Positions 1-8,901 of a stretch of DNA of 64,000 bases are shown here, piece after piece; the first letter of the stretch is position 1; every line of letters starts with the position of its first letter. This DNA comes from an uncultured Planctomycetaceae bacterium (GTDB lineage: Bacteria; Planctomycetota; Planctomycetia; Pirellulales; Pirellulaceae): NCBI GenBank assembly GCA_937967665.1, contig CALBSZ010000696.1, positions 1 through 64,000 of the forward strand. Reading direction: 5' to 3'. Made by a program: the position numbers and the translations under genes. The notes under the pieces are model-generated. The model was not told the DNA's origin, did no database searches, and saw only the letters and a program-made list of their open reading frames with translations.

Positions 1-1160
1 ATGGCGTCCGCAATCTCGTCCGGACGAATCAAACGCCGCAGTTGCGTGAACGGCAGGACGTACTTGTTCAGGAACTCGTCCCCGAGCGCCCGTGCCATCG
101 GCGTATCGGTAAAACCGGGGTGAATGATGCCGCAGCGAACGCCGTGAAAGATCGCTTCCTTCGTCAGCGTCGCCGCCGCGCCTTCCAGCCCGGCCTTGGC
201 CACGGCATACGAGATCTGTCCCTTATTGCCTTGCGACGACACCGATCCCATGAATACCACGACTCCCTGAATCGTTTCCTCCGGTTCCCAACGCTTCAGA
301 CCGCGCTGGGCGCGATCCTCCGCAATCCGGGCCACCATCTCGATTCCCCAGTAAATGGGGGCCAGCAGGTTGACTTCCGTCACCTGCCGAAAACTCTCGA
401 TCGGGTAGAGTTCGGCGCGGCCGGTCTCTTTGTTCACGCGAACGGAAAGGGCGTCCCGCGTGATCCCTGCCGCCGGCACGCAAATCGTCACGATGCCGAA
501 CTCGTCCACCGCTTCGTTGAAGACACGTTTGCGGAACGCTTCGTCCGTCGTGTCGCCAACCTTGGCCACCGCTACCGTACGCCCGGTCTGCTCGTTAATC
601 GTGCGAGCCAATTCTTGAACGGCCTCGCTTCGATCTACCAGCAGGACGGCCTTGGCATTGCGATTCGCCAGTTCCAATGCCACCGCTTCACCGATGCCAC
701 TGGCCGCGCCGGTGACAATCGCCACCTTTTGCGCAATATTCTCAGCTTCGCGGGGGACCGACCGCGCCGCCTCTTGCGGAGGCCGTTCGGCCGCTACCGC
801 CACAGGGGGTGCCGTATCGGTTTCCGCCGCCGCAGGTGCCTGCTGGGCGACGGCCTCCTTCGCGGTCGGCGCCGTGTTCCCGTTATGGGAAACATCCATG
901 ATCTGGTCGAACGCCGAAATCGCCGCGTCGAATTGCCGGTTGAGCAGCTTGCGCTGAGCGCGCGCGGCGCTCATCACGTGGTTTGATATCTCGGGACGAA
1001 AGTCACCCGGACGCTCCGTTCGATCGGTGGGTCGAGCGGAAAAGCCGGGGAGCAAGCGCGTCAAGCCGAGCAACCACTCCTGCTGTAATTGCAGGTTGGC
1101 TTCCGTGGCATCGACGGCACCCTGAATCATGGTGTCGAGTAACGTTTTGGCTGTAGACAT
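1..1160 (-). CDS. Short-chain dehydrogenase/reductase with long N-terminal extension (3' end cut by window)
   Basis: NAD(P)-dependent oxidoreductase of the SDR superfamily; the substrate cannot be read from sequence. The frame is open from an ATG at 1160 to the window edge (about 386 residues seen). The nucleotide-binding motif TGAASGIG lies at residues 150-157 and the catalytic Y-x-x-x-K (SYAVAK) at about 318-322. The start is supported by a GAGGAG Shine-Dalgarno at 1169-1174, eight bases upstream. Residues 1-145 precede the SDR fold: a mostly helical stretch (about 1-90) and an Ala/Pro-rich linker (about 95-135). This extension is not part of ordinary SDRs (about 250 aa). It recalls phasin-like helical segments, which would fit a polyester-granule role, but that is inference. 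The gene follows fbaB on the same strand after a 209-base gap holding an inverted repeat. Confidence 0.85.
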   Translation of the reverse strand, partial: MSTAKTLLDTMIQGAVDATEANLQLQQEWLLGLTRLLPGFSARPTDRTERPGDFRPEISNHVMSAARAQRKLLNRQFDAAISAFDQIMDVSHNGNTAPTAKEAVAQQAPAAAETDTAPPVAVAAERPPQEAARSVPREAENIAQKVAIVTGAASGIGEAVALELANRNAKAVLLVDRSEAVQELARTINEQTGRTVAVAKVGDTTDEAFRKRVFNEAVDEFGIVTICVPAAGITRDALSVRVNKETGRAELYPIESFRQVTEVNLLAPIYWGIEMVARIAEDRAQRGLKRWEPEETIQGVVVFMGSVSSQGNKGQISYAVAKAGLEGAAATLTKEAIFHGVRCGIIHPGFTDTPMARALGDEFLNKYVLPFTQLRRLIRPDEIADA

Positions 1161-1206
1161 GACCTTTTCTCCTCATGCGAAGACGAACCTCCTGGAGGCC
1201 GCTGTA

Positions 1207-1240
1207 TTGCTGCAACTGCAGCAATGCGGATGCAGTTGCA
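1207..1240. promoter_or_regulatory. Overlapping inverted repeats upstream of the SDR gene
   Basis: TGCAACTGCA (1211-1220) and TGCAGTTGCA (1231-1240) form a perfect 10-bp dyad with a 10-base spacer. An overlapping alternative stem TTGCTGC/GCAGCAA spans 1207-1224. The site lies 47-80 bases upstream of the SDR start, in the gap after fbaB. It could be an operator or two mutually exclusive RNA hairpins. No regulator is identified. Confidence 0.4.
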
Positions 1241-1369
1241 AAACATGTGCCATTCACGCTTCCATGCACGGTACAGAGAGAACGGTTGACGCACTCGCAT
1301 CAGGAAGTGCACAGCTGCGCACTTGCGCGCGCGGATACGACCGGTTTTGCACTGCCTGCGCCGGGACCG

Positions 1370-2422
1370 TCAGGCGATCGTTACGTCTTCCGCCAGGTAG
1401 ACATCCTGAATGGCTTGCAGCAATGCGGCCCCTTCTGCCATGGGGCGTTGGAAGGCCTTGCGGCCGCTGATCAGCCCCATGCCACCGGCCCGCTTGTTAA
1501 TCACTGCCGTCCGCACCGCTTCGGCAAGATCCGATTCTCCGCTAGACGCGCCCCCCGAGTTGATCAGGCCGCAGCGGCCCATGTAGCAGTTGGCAACCTG
1601 GTAGCGGCAGAGGTCGATGGGGTGATCCGTGGTGAGTTGCTTGTAGACCAGGGGGGACGTCTTTCCAAATGAAATCGCCGTGTAACCTCCGTTGGTCTCC
1701 GGAAGCTTCTGTTTGATGATGTCGGCCTGGATGGTGACGCCCAGGTGATTTGCCTGACCGGTCAAGTCGGCCGCGACGTGGTAATCGGTTTCCTTCTTAA
1801 AAGCGGGATTCCGCAGATAGCACCAAAGTATCGTGGCCATGCCCAGTTCATGGGCAAGGGAGAATGCTTCAGCGACCTCGACGATTTGCCGGCGTGATTG
1901 GTCCGAACCGAAATAGATCGTGGCGCCGACCGCGACCGCTCCCATGTCGTAGGCCCGCTGCACCGTACCAAACATGACCTGATCAAACTGGCTCGGGTAA
2001 CCCAGCAATTCATTGTGGTTTATCTTGACGATGAACGGGATCCGGTGTGCGTACCGGCGCGCAACCGCACCCAGCACGCCAAAAGTCGAAGCCACACCAT
2101 TGCAGCCACCTTCGACGGCCAGACGCACGATGTTTTCCGGATCGAAATAGACCGGATTCGGGGCGAAGGACGCGCCCGCCGAATGTTCGATTCCCTGATC
2201 CACAGGCAGGATCGACAGGTATCCGGTGTCTTGCAACCGTCCGTGGCCGAACAGACGCTGGAGGTTGCCGAGCACACGCGGGCCGCGGTCGCTGCTTCCA
2301 TAGTGCTGGCTGACAACGTCAGGGCCGGGCACGTGCAGCTGTTCACGCGAGATGGTCTGGCACTGGTGTTTCAGCAACGCATCGGCGTCGGACCCGAGCA
2401 GTTCTACAAGGCGGTCAATCAT
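1370..2422 (-). CDS. fbaB: Class I fructose-bisphosphate aldolase (FbaB/DhnA type)
   Basis: Cleaves fructose 1,6-bisphosphate to DHAP and glyceraldehyde 3-phosphate through a Schiff base, in cytoplasmic glycolysis/gluconeogenesis. The product reads as the DeoC/FbaB TIM-barrel family along its whole length. Recognisable stretches are '[10 protein letters not shown]', '[13 protein letters not shown]', '[13 protein letters not shown]' (a candidate for the Schiff-base lysine) and the phosphate-binding '[11 protein letters not shown]' near the C-terminus. The frame opens at a GTG at 2431, but AAGGAG at 2431-2436 overlaps that codon. The ATG at 2422 sits eight bases downstream of the Shine-Dalgarno and gives 350 residues, the length of E. 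coli FbaB, so it is preferred. The gene lies upstream of the SDR gene on the same strand. Confidence 0.93.
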   Translation of the reverse strand: MIDRLVELLGSDADALLKHQCQTISREQLHVPGPDVVSQHYGSSDRGPRVLGNLQRLFGHGRLQDTGYLSILPVDQGIEHSAGASFAPNPVYFDPENIVRLAVEGGCNGVASTFGVLGAVARRYAHRIPFIVKINHNELLGYPSQFDQVMFGTVQRAYDMGAVAVGATIYFGSDQSRRQIVEVAEAFSLAHELGMATILWCYLRNPAFKKETDYHVAADLTGQANHLGVTIQADIIKQKLPETNGGYTAISFGKTSPLVYKQLTTDHPIDLCRYQVANCYMGRCGLINSGGASSGESDLAEAVRTAVINKRAGGMGLISGRKAFQRPMAEGAALLQAIQDVYLAEDVTIA

Positions 2423-2653
2423 CTTCATCACTCCTTTTCAAGCGGACAAACGGTTCAAGTTAAGAACCGACCAAGTTTGAGACATGCTGCAGTCAATTAC
2501 CGCAAAGGATGTACCGTTAGCGGAGGTCGCGCCGACAATCCCGCGGCCCGCGCGTGAACTCGCGGCAACGCTTACGCGTGCCCTGGAGATTTCGCCATGG
2601 GACACAGGGACGCGCAGCGCGGCAGTCCGGGGCGGCCGGCCGCGCGAAGCGAA

Positions 2654-3967
2654 CTATTCCCCGCTCAGTCGGTAGAGGTGCTGGTCGCCGCGCAACAGGA
2701 TCGAGTCGCCGGCAATCGCCGCGGACGCGCTGAAGCGATCATCCAGCTCGTTCCATGCCAGCACGCGGGGAATGGCGTCGTGAGTGATCACCGCGGTCAC
2801 GCCCTCTTGATCGGTGACGTAAACACGATTGGCGGCGGCAACGGGTGAGGCGTAGATGTTGCCCAGCCTTCCGAGCCGCATGGCACCCGGTTGCGCTTCA
2901 CCCGTTTTCGCATGGACACGGGTCAAGATGCCCTGGTAGTGGGTGAGGTAGTACAGTGCATCACCGTATAGCAATGGCGACGGAACATAAGGCGTGCCGC
3001 GTTGGACGCTCCAGACAACGTGATCTGAATTCGTGATGTCGCCACGCGCCCCACTCAGCCTAATCGCCATGAGAATCCGTTTTTCATAACTGCTGCCGAC
3101 GAAAACCATCCCTTCGGCGGCGACCGGTGTGGCGACGATATTGTTGGACATGCCGCCGCACTCCCAGATAACCCGGCCTGTCTTCAGGTCGTAGGCTCGC
3201 ACACGCTCTGTCCCGCATACAATCACCTGCAAGTCGTCACCGACCGGAACGACGATGGGGGTCGACCACGACGTGACTTCGTCCCGATGAACGCGCCAGC
3301 GTTGTTTCCCAGTAGCTTTGTCCAGCGCCACCACAAACGACGCTCCTTCATGATCCCAGTTCACGACAAGAGTGTCGCCATGCAAGGCGGGAGAACTCCC
3401 TTCGCCGTGCCCGTGTTTGGTCTGCATTTTCCCCAGATTCTGATTCCAAATGACATCCCCAGCGAAGTTCAAGCAGAACAGTCCGTGAGAGCCAAAGTGT
3501 GCATAAACGTTTTCGCCATCCGTCACGGGGGACGCAGAAGCCAGGCTCGCCGTGTAGTGAGCGCCTTCGTGAGGCAAGGTTTCGTGCAGCGTTTTCTGCC
3601 ATGTCACCTTGCCGCTTCCCAAGTCCAACGCCAGGGCCACAAATCGATGGCGCTGGCGAATCGGCAGGTTGTCATGCGCGCCAGGCGCGCCGCTATACTT
3701 GGGCGGCAACATGTCTCCGTACGGAATCGCCGTCGTCAGGAAGACTCGATTTCCCCACACGATCGGAGACGAATGCCCGCGCCCGGGTATCGCAACTTTC
3801 CAGCGCACGTTGCTCTGTTCGCTCCATTCCACCGGTGGATTCGCGTGTTCGGCGACGCCCGTTCCCCGCGGTCCCCGCCACTGCGGCCAAATCGGCGTTT
3901 CCGCTCCGACTACGACCGGAGTAAGGAAGGCGAGCAAGAACAAGGGCATAACACGCATCGTACTCAT
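2654..3967 (-). CDS. Secreted PQQ-like beta-propeller repeat protein
   Basis: A 437-residue exported beta-propeller of the outer-membrane-assembly/PQQ-binding-like family. The N-terminus is a clear signal peptide (MRVMPLFLLAFL..., cleavage near VGA-ET), followed by the 'WPQWRGPRGTG' motif common in planctomycete proteins of this class. Blades with Trp/Gly-rich turns follow (for example 'GKVTWQKTL', 'GKQRWRVHR', 'GRVIWECGG'). No catalytic residues could be assigned; binding of PQQ or a polymer is not shown. The ATG at 3967 directly follows the TAA of the upstream MBL gene, so the two are probably translationally coupled. An in-frame ATG at 3958 is a possible alternative start. Confidence 0.85.
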   Translation of the reverse strand: MSTMRVMPLFLLAFLTPVVVGAETPIWPQWRGPRGTGVAEHANPPVEWSEQSNVRWKVAIPGRGHSSPIVWGNRVFLTTAIPYGDMLPPKYSGAPGAHDNLPIRQRHRFVALALDLGSGKVTWQKTLHETLPHEGAHYTASLASASPVTDGENVYAHFGSHGLFCLNFAGDVIWNQNLGKMQTKHGHGEGSSPALHGDTLVVNWDHEGASFVVALDKATGKQRWRVHRDEVTSWSTPIVVPVGDDLQVIVCGTERVRAYDLKTGRVIWECGGMSNNIVATPVAAEGMVFVGSSYEKRILMAIRLSGARGDITNSDHVVWSVQRGTPYVPSPLLYGDALYYLTHYQGILTRVHAKTGEAQPGAMRLGRLGNIYASPVAAANRVYVTDQEGVTAVITHDAIPRVLAWNELDDRFSASAAIAGDSILLRGDQHLYRLSGE

Positions 3968-4639
3968 TTACCGAGGGGGAAAACTCGAGCGCAGACCGAC
4001 GAACGGATTGTTGCGTTTCTCGTCACCAATGGTAGTCGGTTCGCCGTGGCCGGTGAAGACAATGGTGTCGTCGGGCAGCGTGAAAAGCTTCCGATGAATC
4101 GAATCGACCAGATCTTCGAACGATCCGTCCGGGAAATCGGTACGGCCGATGCCGCCTTGGAAAAGAACATCCCCATTGTAGACGATCCAGGGACTGTGGT
4201 CCTTGTCGATCAGAACGATGTGCCCCTCGCTGTGACCGGGCGTTTCCAACACGTGCAAGCGGATCCCGGCTTCCTCAAAAACATCTCCTTCGTTTAACGT
4301 CCGTTCCGCCGGAGGACTGAGGATCGACAGACCGTACTTGCCCGAAAGATTGAGCATGGCATCAGTCAGCTTGGGAGCGTCGCCCGTGCCGATGACGATC
4401 GGGGCATCCGGCCAGCGGTCCTTGACGGCCTGATTGCCGACAATGTGGTCGATATGGCCATGCGTGTTCACGATCGCCGCCACCTCCAACTCCTTGGTTT
4501 CAATATGGCGAATGATCTCCTGGAAATCGAAACCAGGGTCGATCACCAGGCACTGGTCCTGGCCGTTCAGGTTGAGGATATAAGTGTTTTCTGCGTAAAT
4601 CTGGTCGACTTTAACGTCAATGTTTAGCTTCGAAGTCAC
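3968..4639 (-). CDS. MBL-fold metallo-hydrolase (glyoxalase II-like)
   Basis: A 223-residue metallo-beta-lactamase-fold hydrolase, probably cytoplasmic. The metal-binding motif THGHIDH lies at residues 59-65. It is followed by 'ETPGHSEGHIVLI', 'YNGDVLFQGGIGRTDFP' and the C-terminal 'FTGHGEPTTIGDEK', which together supply the usual His/Asp ligands of glyoxalase II-like enzymes. The missing glyoxalase II C-terminal helical domain argues for a generic thioester or lactone hydrolase. The start is a GTG at 4639, with GGGGAGG seven bases upstream; no better ATG is present. It is the first gene of a two-gene operon with the PQQ-like protein. Confidence 0.9.
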   Translation of the reverse strand: MTSKLNIDVKVDQIYAENTYILNLNGQDQCLVIDPGFDFQEIIRHIETKELEVAAIVNTHGHIDHIVGNQAVKDRWPDAPIVIGTGDAPKLTDAMLNLSGKYGLSILSPPAERTLNEGDVFEEAGIRLHVLETPGHSEGHIVLIDKDHSPWIVYNGDVLFQGGIGRTDFPDGSFEDLVDSIHRKLFTLPDDTIVFTGHGEPTTIGDEKRNNPFVGLRSSFPPR

Positions 4640-4868
4640 GAAGTCGCCTCCCCTAGGGATCGGAACTTGAGTAGAATAGGGCAGCTTTGCTGGAAAAACG
4701 TATCGTATACGGAGTGTTTACAGTTTTCGCAACGATTAAGTTGCGGATTGTAATGCTTGACTTGGCTCCCGGGCGATACCTAATATCACGCAAGCCCATA
4801 ATCAAGGATGACGACCAGGGCGGCTCGCTCCCACCTTCGCCCCGCCGTCTCCAGTCAGGAGAATACGG

Positions 4869-5753
4869 ATGGCCTCTTATTTTCGAGTATACAGAATTGC
4901 TTCCCTTGCCACCGTCATTTTGACGGCATCGTCATTATACGCACAACAACAGCCTCGCGACGACTTGCGTGAGCCTGTCTTCCGCATCGCCAACGCCAAC
5001 AACATCGGTGATGTTAATGCGGCGAGCCAGCATCCGCTGGATCCTGCGATCGAAATTGCCCAGCGTTCCCTGGCCCATGTTCAGGCCAACATCGCCGACT
5101 ACGATGCGATCCTGGTCAAACGCGAGCTCGTCGGCGGCGCATTGACGGATCACGAATACATCCTCACCAAGGTCCGTAACCGCAAGGTCGTCAACGGCCA
5201 GGTGCAGGTCCCCTTCAGTGTCTACATGCGTTTCCTGAAACCGGCCAGCGTCAAGGGGCGGGAAGTCCTGTACGTCGAAGGCTGGAATAACAACAAGCTG
5301 ATGGCCCGCGAAGCCGGTCTGCTGGGGAAGGCCACCGGCGCTGTCAGCCTCAACCCGAACGGCATCCTGGCGATGCGTGGGAATCGCTATCCGATCACCG
5401 AAGTCGGGATCGAAAACCTGCTGGTCCGTTTGATTGAGAAAGGGGTCCGCGACCGTCAGCACGGCGAATGCTCTGTGAATTTCTATGACAACTTCAAAAT
5501 CAATGGTCGCGCTTGCACGAAGCTGGTCGTCACTCACCCCGTCCGCCGCGACTACTTCGACTTCCACATCGCGGAGGTCTTCCTGGATAAGGAACTGAAT
5601 ATTCCGATTCGCTATGCCGCCTACGATTGGCCGGCCCAACCCGATGGCGAACCTTCCTTGATCGAGGAATACACGTACCTGAAGCTGAACTTGAACGTGG
5701 GACTCACCGACGCGGATTTCGATTCCAAGAATCCCAACTATAGTTTCAATTAG
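4869..5753 (+). CDS. DUF1571-family exported protein
   Basis: A 294-residue protein of the DUF1571 family, common in planctomycetes and of unknown function. The N-terminus has a signal peptide (residues about 1-25, ending SSLYAQQ). The conserved part follows: 'YDAILVKRELVGG', 'PFSVYMRFLKPASVKGREVLYVEG', and a C-terminal region with 'YFDFHIAEVFLDKELNIPIRY', which resembles outer-membrane lipoprotein-sorting folds. AGGAG at 4857-4861 precedes the ATG by seven bases. It stands alone, divergent from the MBL gene, with 229 bases between them. Confidence 0.85.
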   Translation: MASYFRVYRIASLATVILTASSLYAQQQPRDDLREPVFRIANANNIGDVNAASQHPLDPAIEIAQRSLAHVQANIADYDAILVKRELVGGALTDHEYILTKVRNRKVVNGQVQVPFSVYMRFLKPASVKGREVLYVEGWNNNKLMAREAGLLGKATGAVSLNPNGILAMRGNRYPITEVGIENLLVRLIEKGVRDRQHGECSVNFYDNFKINGRACTKLVVTHPVRRDYFDFHIAEVFLDKELNIPIRYAAYDWPAQPDGEPSLIEEYTYLKLNLNVGLTDADFDSKNPNYSFN

Positions 5754-6086
5754 TTGCAGCCCACTCACTGCTCTTCGTAATCCGACAGAAAGCCTCGCCA
5801 GACCCGCGAGGCCGCGTTCGAAAACTCGCGAGAATACCAGCAGGCAGCGCGAGCAAGTGTATTCGGGCGACCCACATGGCCGTTGGCCCCAACGATGCTA
5901 ATGAGTTCTCCAAAGCATGCGGGTCGAGCGGGGCGTCGTACGCCTCCCCGGGCTGTAAGTGCGTTTGCGTATGAATCTGCATTCGCCCGCTCTGTCATGG
6001 CCCAGGATCACGTACGGCGACTCGGCTTCGGTCACCAAAACAGTAGGAACCGCTTCCGGAATCTGTGCCCGCAACCCATGCACGAC
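5754..6086. other. Intergenic region carrying one copy of a dispersed repeat
   Basis: No convincing gene. At 5832-5867 lies a copy of a repeat also found at 21523-21548 and, inverted, at 34806-34837. The shared core is GCAGCGC(G/A)AGCAAGTG, preceded by GAATAC-AGC. It has the look of a REP-like or mobile-element remnant. The rest shows no codon-like structure. Confidence 0.5.
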
Positions 6087-6665
6087 TCAACCTCGGACGT
6101 CTTGACTAGCCCTGGTCTGATGTGCGGCGAATCGACCCGCGTCCTTCCACATCACTCGAACGGCGCGGGGATCAGCTACATATTGCAGTCGTTCCCAAAA
6201 GCCAATTGCGGAAGGCCTCGGCTGAAGCCGTATTTCGCGCATTTCCAGTAATCGGGCCGCGGCCTCTGTGGCCCGCACTAACTGCGCCCCAACGCCATTC
6301 GAGCGGTAACATGACGCCACTTGGATTGAGCCAATCCACAATTGGCGTGAATCGAAATGAAATCGGCAGTCAATGAACGTGCGTTCTTCTGAATTGGCTC
6401 TTCCCCGGCAGATGTAAAAGAGTCGCACCTCCTCGAGCACACATTCGACAATGATGGGGTCGGTTTCGTCAAACCACGGGAATGTCCTCGTGAGAGCATG
6501 TCGGCTGATGTCGTGGACATCAGACACCCGTGTTGCGTCACGAAAATGCGACTTCCCGCTGCTTAAATTACTGCTGGGCATGCGACTCGGATCGAAGATC
6601 GCCGGCAAAGGCCCCTCGCTCGCGCCCGGCCGATTTCGACATTGTTCTGTTGTCGGGGCGGTCAC
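6087..6665 (-). CDS. GNAT-like N-acetyltransferase
   Basis: A 192-residue protein whose C-terminal half looks like a GNAT fold. The stretch 'CYRSNGVGAQLVRATEAAARLL' resembles the acetyl-CoA pyrophosphate-binding motif A (Q/R-x-x-G-x-G/A), followed by 'IGFWERLQY', the usual GNAT beta-strand and Phe/Tyr near the end. The N-terminal 45 residues are Pro/Ser-rich and have no clear counterpart, so the true start may be the ATG at 6581 ('MPSSNLSSGKSHFRDAT'). The GTG at 6665 has an AGGA nine bases upstream. Substrate unknown. Confidence 0.55.
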   Translation of the reverse strand: MTAPTTEQCRNRPGASEGPLPAIFDPSRMPSSNLSSGKSHFRDATRVSDVHDISRHALTRTFPWFDETDPIIVECVLEEVRLFYICRGRANSEERTFIDCRFHFDSRQLWIGSIQVASCYRSNGVGAQLVRATEAAARLLEMREIRLQPRPSAIGFWERLQYVADPRAVRVMWKDAGRFAAHQTRASQDVRG

Positions 6666-6728
6666 TTGCTCATGTCCTATTCAGGGGCGTCGTCCTGCTA
6701 CTCATCCATCCGTTTCGTCTCATTGGTG

Positions 6729-7302
6729 TCATGTAAATCCGCCCGATACCTTACGGTGTATATCGATGTCGCATTGCCGAAAGCGACTGTTCCCAGGCGG
6801 CTGCGCCTGAGGCTTTGAAGGTGGTGGTTCCGGTTCGGGGCGTGATCCAGGCTTGGGCTTGGCAGGGGGCGGCGCGGATGGTGCCGTGCTCATCCTGTTT
6901 CCTCCGATTGCTTTCAAATTCGGTTCCGCACTATTGATCAGTTGGGGTGCGGCCGCCGTTTCGTGTCGCCGACGCGATGTTGGGACAACCAACTCGTCGT
7001 GAACGCGTCGCACGATCGCCTCAATACGCTGCATCTCGTCGAGTGGAGCGCCAGCGCGGTTTCTCACAACAGTCGCCGTGACTACCTTTGGTGCCGATTT
7101 GGTAACTCGCCAATGTCAGTGGCTCGAATGTGTTCATGAATTGATTGAACGTTGACGCCAACCGCTCGCCAGCCGTGATGATAATGTCGTTTAGACTGGG
7201 CACGTTCTCAAACGCTGAACAAGACATTGCCACCGAACTCTTCAACGACTCGATGTCGTCTTGAATCTCTTGAGTCAACACGATGTCGTCCGTCAAATTC
7301 AA
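6729..7302 (-). pseudogene. Small hypothetical gene, probably frameshifted
   Basis: Two overlapping minus-strand frames share this interval. One (7302 to 7021, TTG start, 93 aa) contains 'NDIIITAGERLASTFNQFMNTFEPLTL'. The other (7067 to 6729, 112 aa) begins 'RNRAGAPLDEMQRIEAIVRRVHDELV' and ends in a Pro/Lys/Glu-rich tail. Neither has a good start. The second frame has no start before its upstream stop except GTG 7067, and the two pieces read as one helical protein if a single frame change is placed near 7070-7110. This suggests a broken gene or a sequencing indel. No family was recognised. Confidence 0.3.
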
Positions 7303-7322
7303 GTCTCGGACGAGTTGGATGT

Positions 7323-7751
7323 TTACGCGACGTCGAGCAACGAAATCTCAAACGTCAGCGTTTGCCCTGCTAGAGGGTGGTTTGCGTCGACGGTGACGGC
7401 GGATTCGCCGACTTTCGCGATGGTAGCAACAATTGGCGATCCATCACGTTGTTTGAGTTGCAGTTGCTGCCCAACCTGAAGCTCAACGTCGGGAGGAAAA
7501 CTGGAGCGGTCGATCGCCACAATCATTTCATCCCGCCTCGCTCCGAAAGCCTCGTCCGGTGGTATCTTGACCGTCTTTGAATCTCCCGGGCTCATGCCCA
7601 AGATGGCGTTTTGGAACCCAGGCATCAGTTGCTCCTGGCCTAACACGAATTGAAACGGCTCTCGATTTTCGGTTGTGTCGAATACCGAACCGTCGTCGAG
7701 TTTACCTGTGTAGGTGACTTTGACAGTGTCGCCCGTCTTTGCCTGTGACAT
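7323..7751 (-). CDS. FKBP-type peptidyl-prolyl cis-trans isomerase (SlyD-like)
   Basis: A 142-residue cytoplasmic prolyl isomerase/chaperone. The FKBP fold is visible as 'GDTVKVTYTGKLDDGSVFDTT', 'FVLGQEQLMPGFQNAILGM', an inserted flap (about residues 75-120), and the terminal 'NHPLAGQTLTFEISLLDV', a hallmark of the SlyD-type subgroup. There is no His-rich metal-binding tail as in E. coli SlyD. The ATG at 7751 has AAGGAG six bases upstream; the longer frame to 7856 adds an unlikely leader and is rejected. It is probably a single-gene unit. Confidence 0.92.
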   Translation of the reverse strand: MSQAKTGDTVKVTYTGKLDDGSVFDTTENREPFQFVLGQEQLMPGFQNAILGMSPGDSKTVKIPPDEAFGARRDEMIVAIDRSSFPPDVELQVGQQLQLKQRDGSPIVATIAKVGESAVTVDANHPLAGQTLTFEISLLDVA

Positions 7752-7782
7752 GGAATGCTCCTTCTGTTGTTGTGCTGTCCGC

Positions 7783-8310
7783 TCAGCACGAGTGAATCGT
7801 TCTTGCAAAAAAAAGGGGAACCGCCAAGCGGGGCAGAAGCCTAGCGGCTCGGGCACCTCTGCGAACAGAGACGTCGGAAGTTAAACTTTCAGCCGATGAT
7901 CGGTTGCGGTGTTTGATCGTCCCCTTATCCTCCAGCCGCTTCGTTACTTCCGCTGTCAAGCACCGAGAACTTGATGGGGCGGATGATGCGCCGGCATAGG
8001 TTTCTCTCGGTTCTCTGACGTGCGCGACGACCAATGCCGCATCGATGTCACTTGCCCGCGCGGTTGCGTACAGCAGGCGCGCCCAAGCAGCCTCGGAGAA
8101 GTCGCTGGGATACGCGTAGCAAGAGTTGGTGCCGAGACCTTTGCGGTTTCGAACCAATGGCCAGATTTCGGCAGCATCCCTGACAATCGGATTTCGGATC
8201 GCAATTGCAGTGGTGTGGCCGGAAACATCCGTATTGTGTATCTGTGACGTCACGGTTTCGTGTGGGGCGATCTCGAATGAGATGGCGGCCAAACCCGAAC
8301 GAAGCTGGTG
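7783..8310 (-). pseudogene. Degraded ectA-like fragment (diaminobutyrate acetyltransferase N-terminus)
   Basis: A minus-strand frame encodes 'AIAIRNPIVRDAAEIWPLVRN' then 'GTNSCYAYPSDFSE' (8092-8199). This resembles the start of EctA, where a W-x-L-V helix is followed by L-D-x-N-S-x-Y-x-Y-L-L-L-C-T-D-F. The expected LLLC segment is missing, and after SDFSE the sequence no longer resembles an acetyltransferase. An in-frame TGA lies just upstream and there is no good start codon or Shine-Dalgarno. I read it as a remnant of ectoine-pathway sequence; no ectB or ectC is present here. The assignment rests on a short motif only. Confidence 0.35.
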
Positions 8311-8901
8311 TCACTCCACCCAAGCGGACTGCTGTATCTCCTGTGGATGCGGCATAACCGTTGGTGCAACAATGATTGCATGTGCAACGGTTGCAAGAGC
8401 AAGCTTATCGCCTTTCAAGAGCGTGTGCAAGGGTGCGGTGCCGGCGGTTGAAGAGGACGCAGCTGTTTCTGTTGCGCTGGCGTCCGTTTGTGAAGGCCGT
8501 GCCTCTGTGGTGGCTTGAACGCGCGAGGTGAAACCACGAGGCGCGACTACCCCTCCGAACGATTGTATATTAAGGACAGGAGAGTGAGTTTCCGGATTGG
8601 ACCAGGAGGCAGCTTCCACGGTGCTGACAACGCCCCCGGCCGCCCCCGCGTCAGACGCTGCCGCGGGCGGGAGGGTTGCACAACGCAGAGGGTTGCACAA
8701 CGCAGAGGGTTGCACAACGCAGCACAGGATCGACACGCACGTTGAAGATGCGGAAGTTATTCTTGACTCATTACTGATGGTGGGAAGCGAGACTTTCTTC
8801 CTGACCTTTTCTCGGAGATGTCGTTAGCGGATTTCCGACTCGGCAAGTCGCCAGGACTTTCGACGAGTGCCAAAGAGCGACAATCTTAGAGCCAGTCACT
8901 G
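8311..8901. other. Non-coding or decayed region with short repeats
   Basis: No supported gene. The minus-strand frame at 8311-8736 is Ala/Ser/Thr-rich, lacks a ribosome-binding site and crosses the tandem repeat at 8671-8721, so it is treated as spurious. Short TTGCA/TGCAA words recur near 8357-8400. Confidence 0.5.
8671..8721. repeat. Three perfect tandem copies of a 17-bp unit
   Basis: The unit GAGGGTTGCACAACGCA occurs at 8671-8687, 8688-8704 and 8705-8721 without mismatch. Each copy contains the 10-bp palindrome GTTGCACAAC. It may be a variable-number tandem repeat or a repeated operator. Confidence 0.9.

Noticed and set aside
4935..5768. 277-residue minus-strand open frame
   Set aside because: Complete overlap with the DUF1571 gene, which has a signal peptide and ribosome-binding site; the antisense product looks like low-complexity Val/Asp-rich sequence.
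8311..8736. 141-residue minus-strand open frame as a gene
   Set aside because: No ribosome-binding site, biased Ala/Ser/Thr content, and its start crosses the 17-bp tandem repeat.
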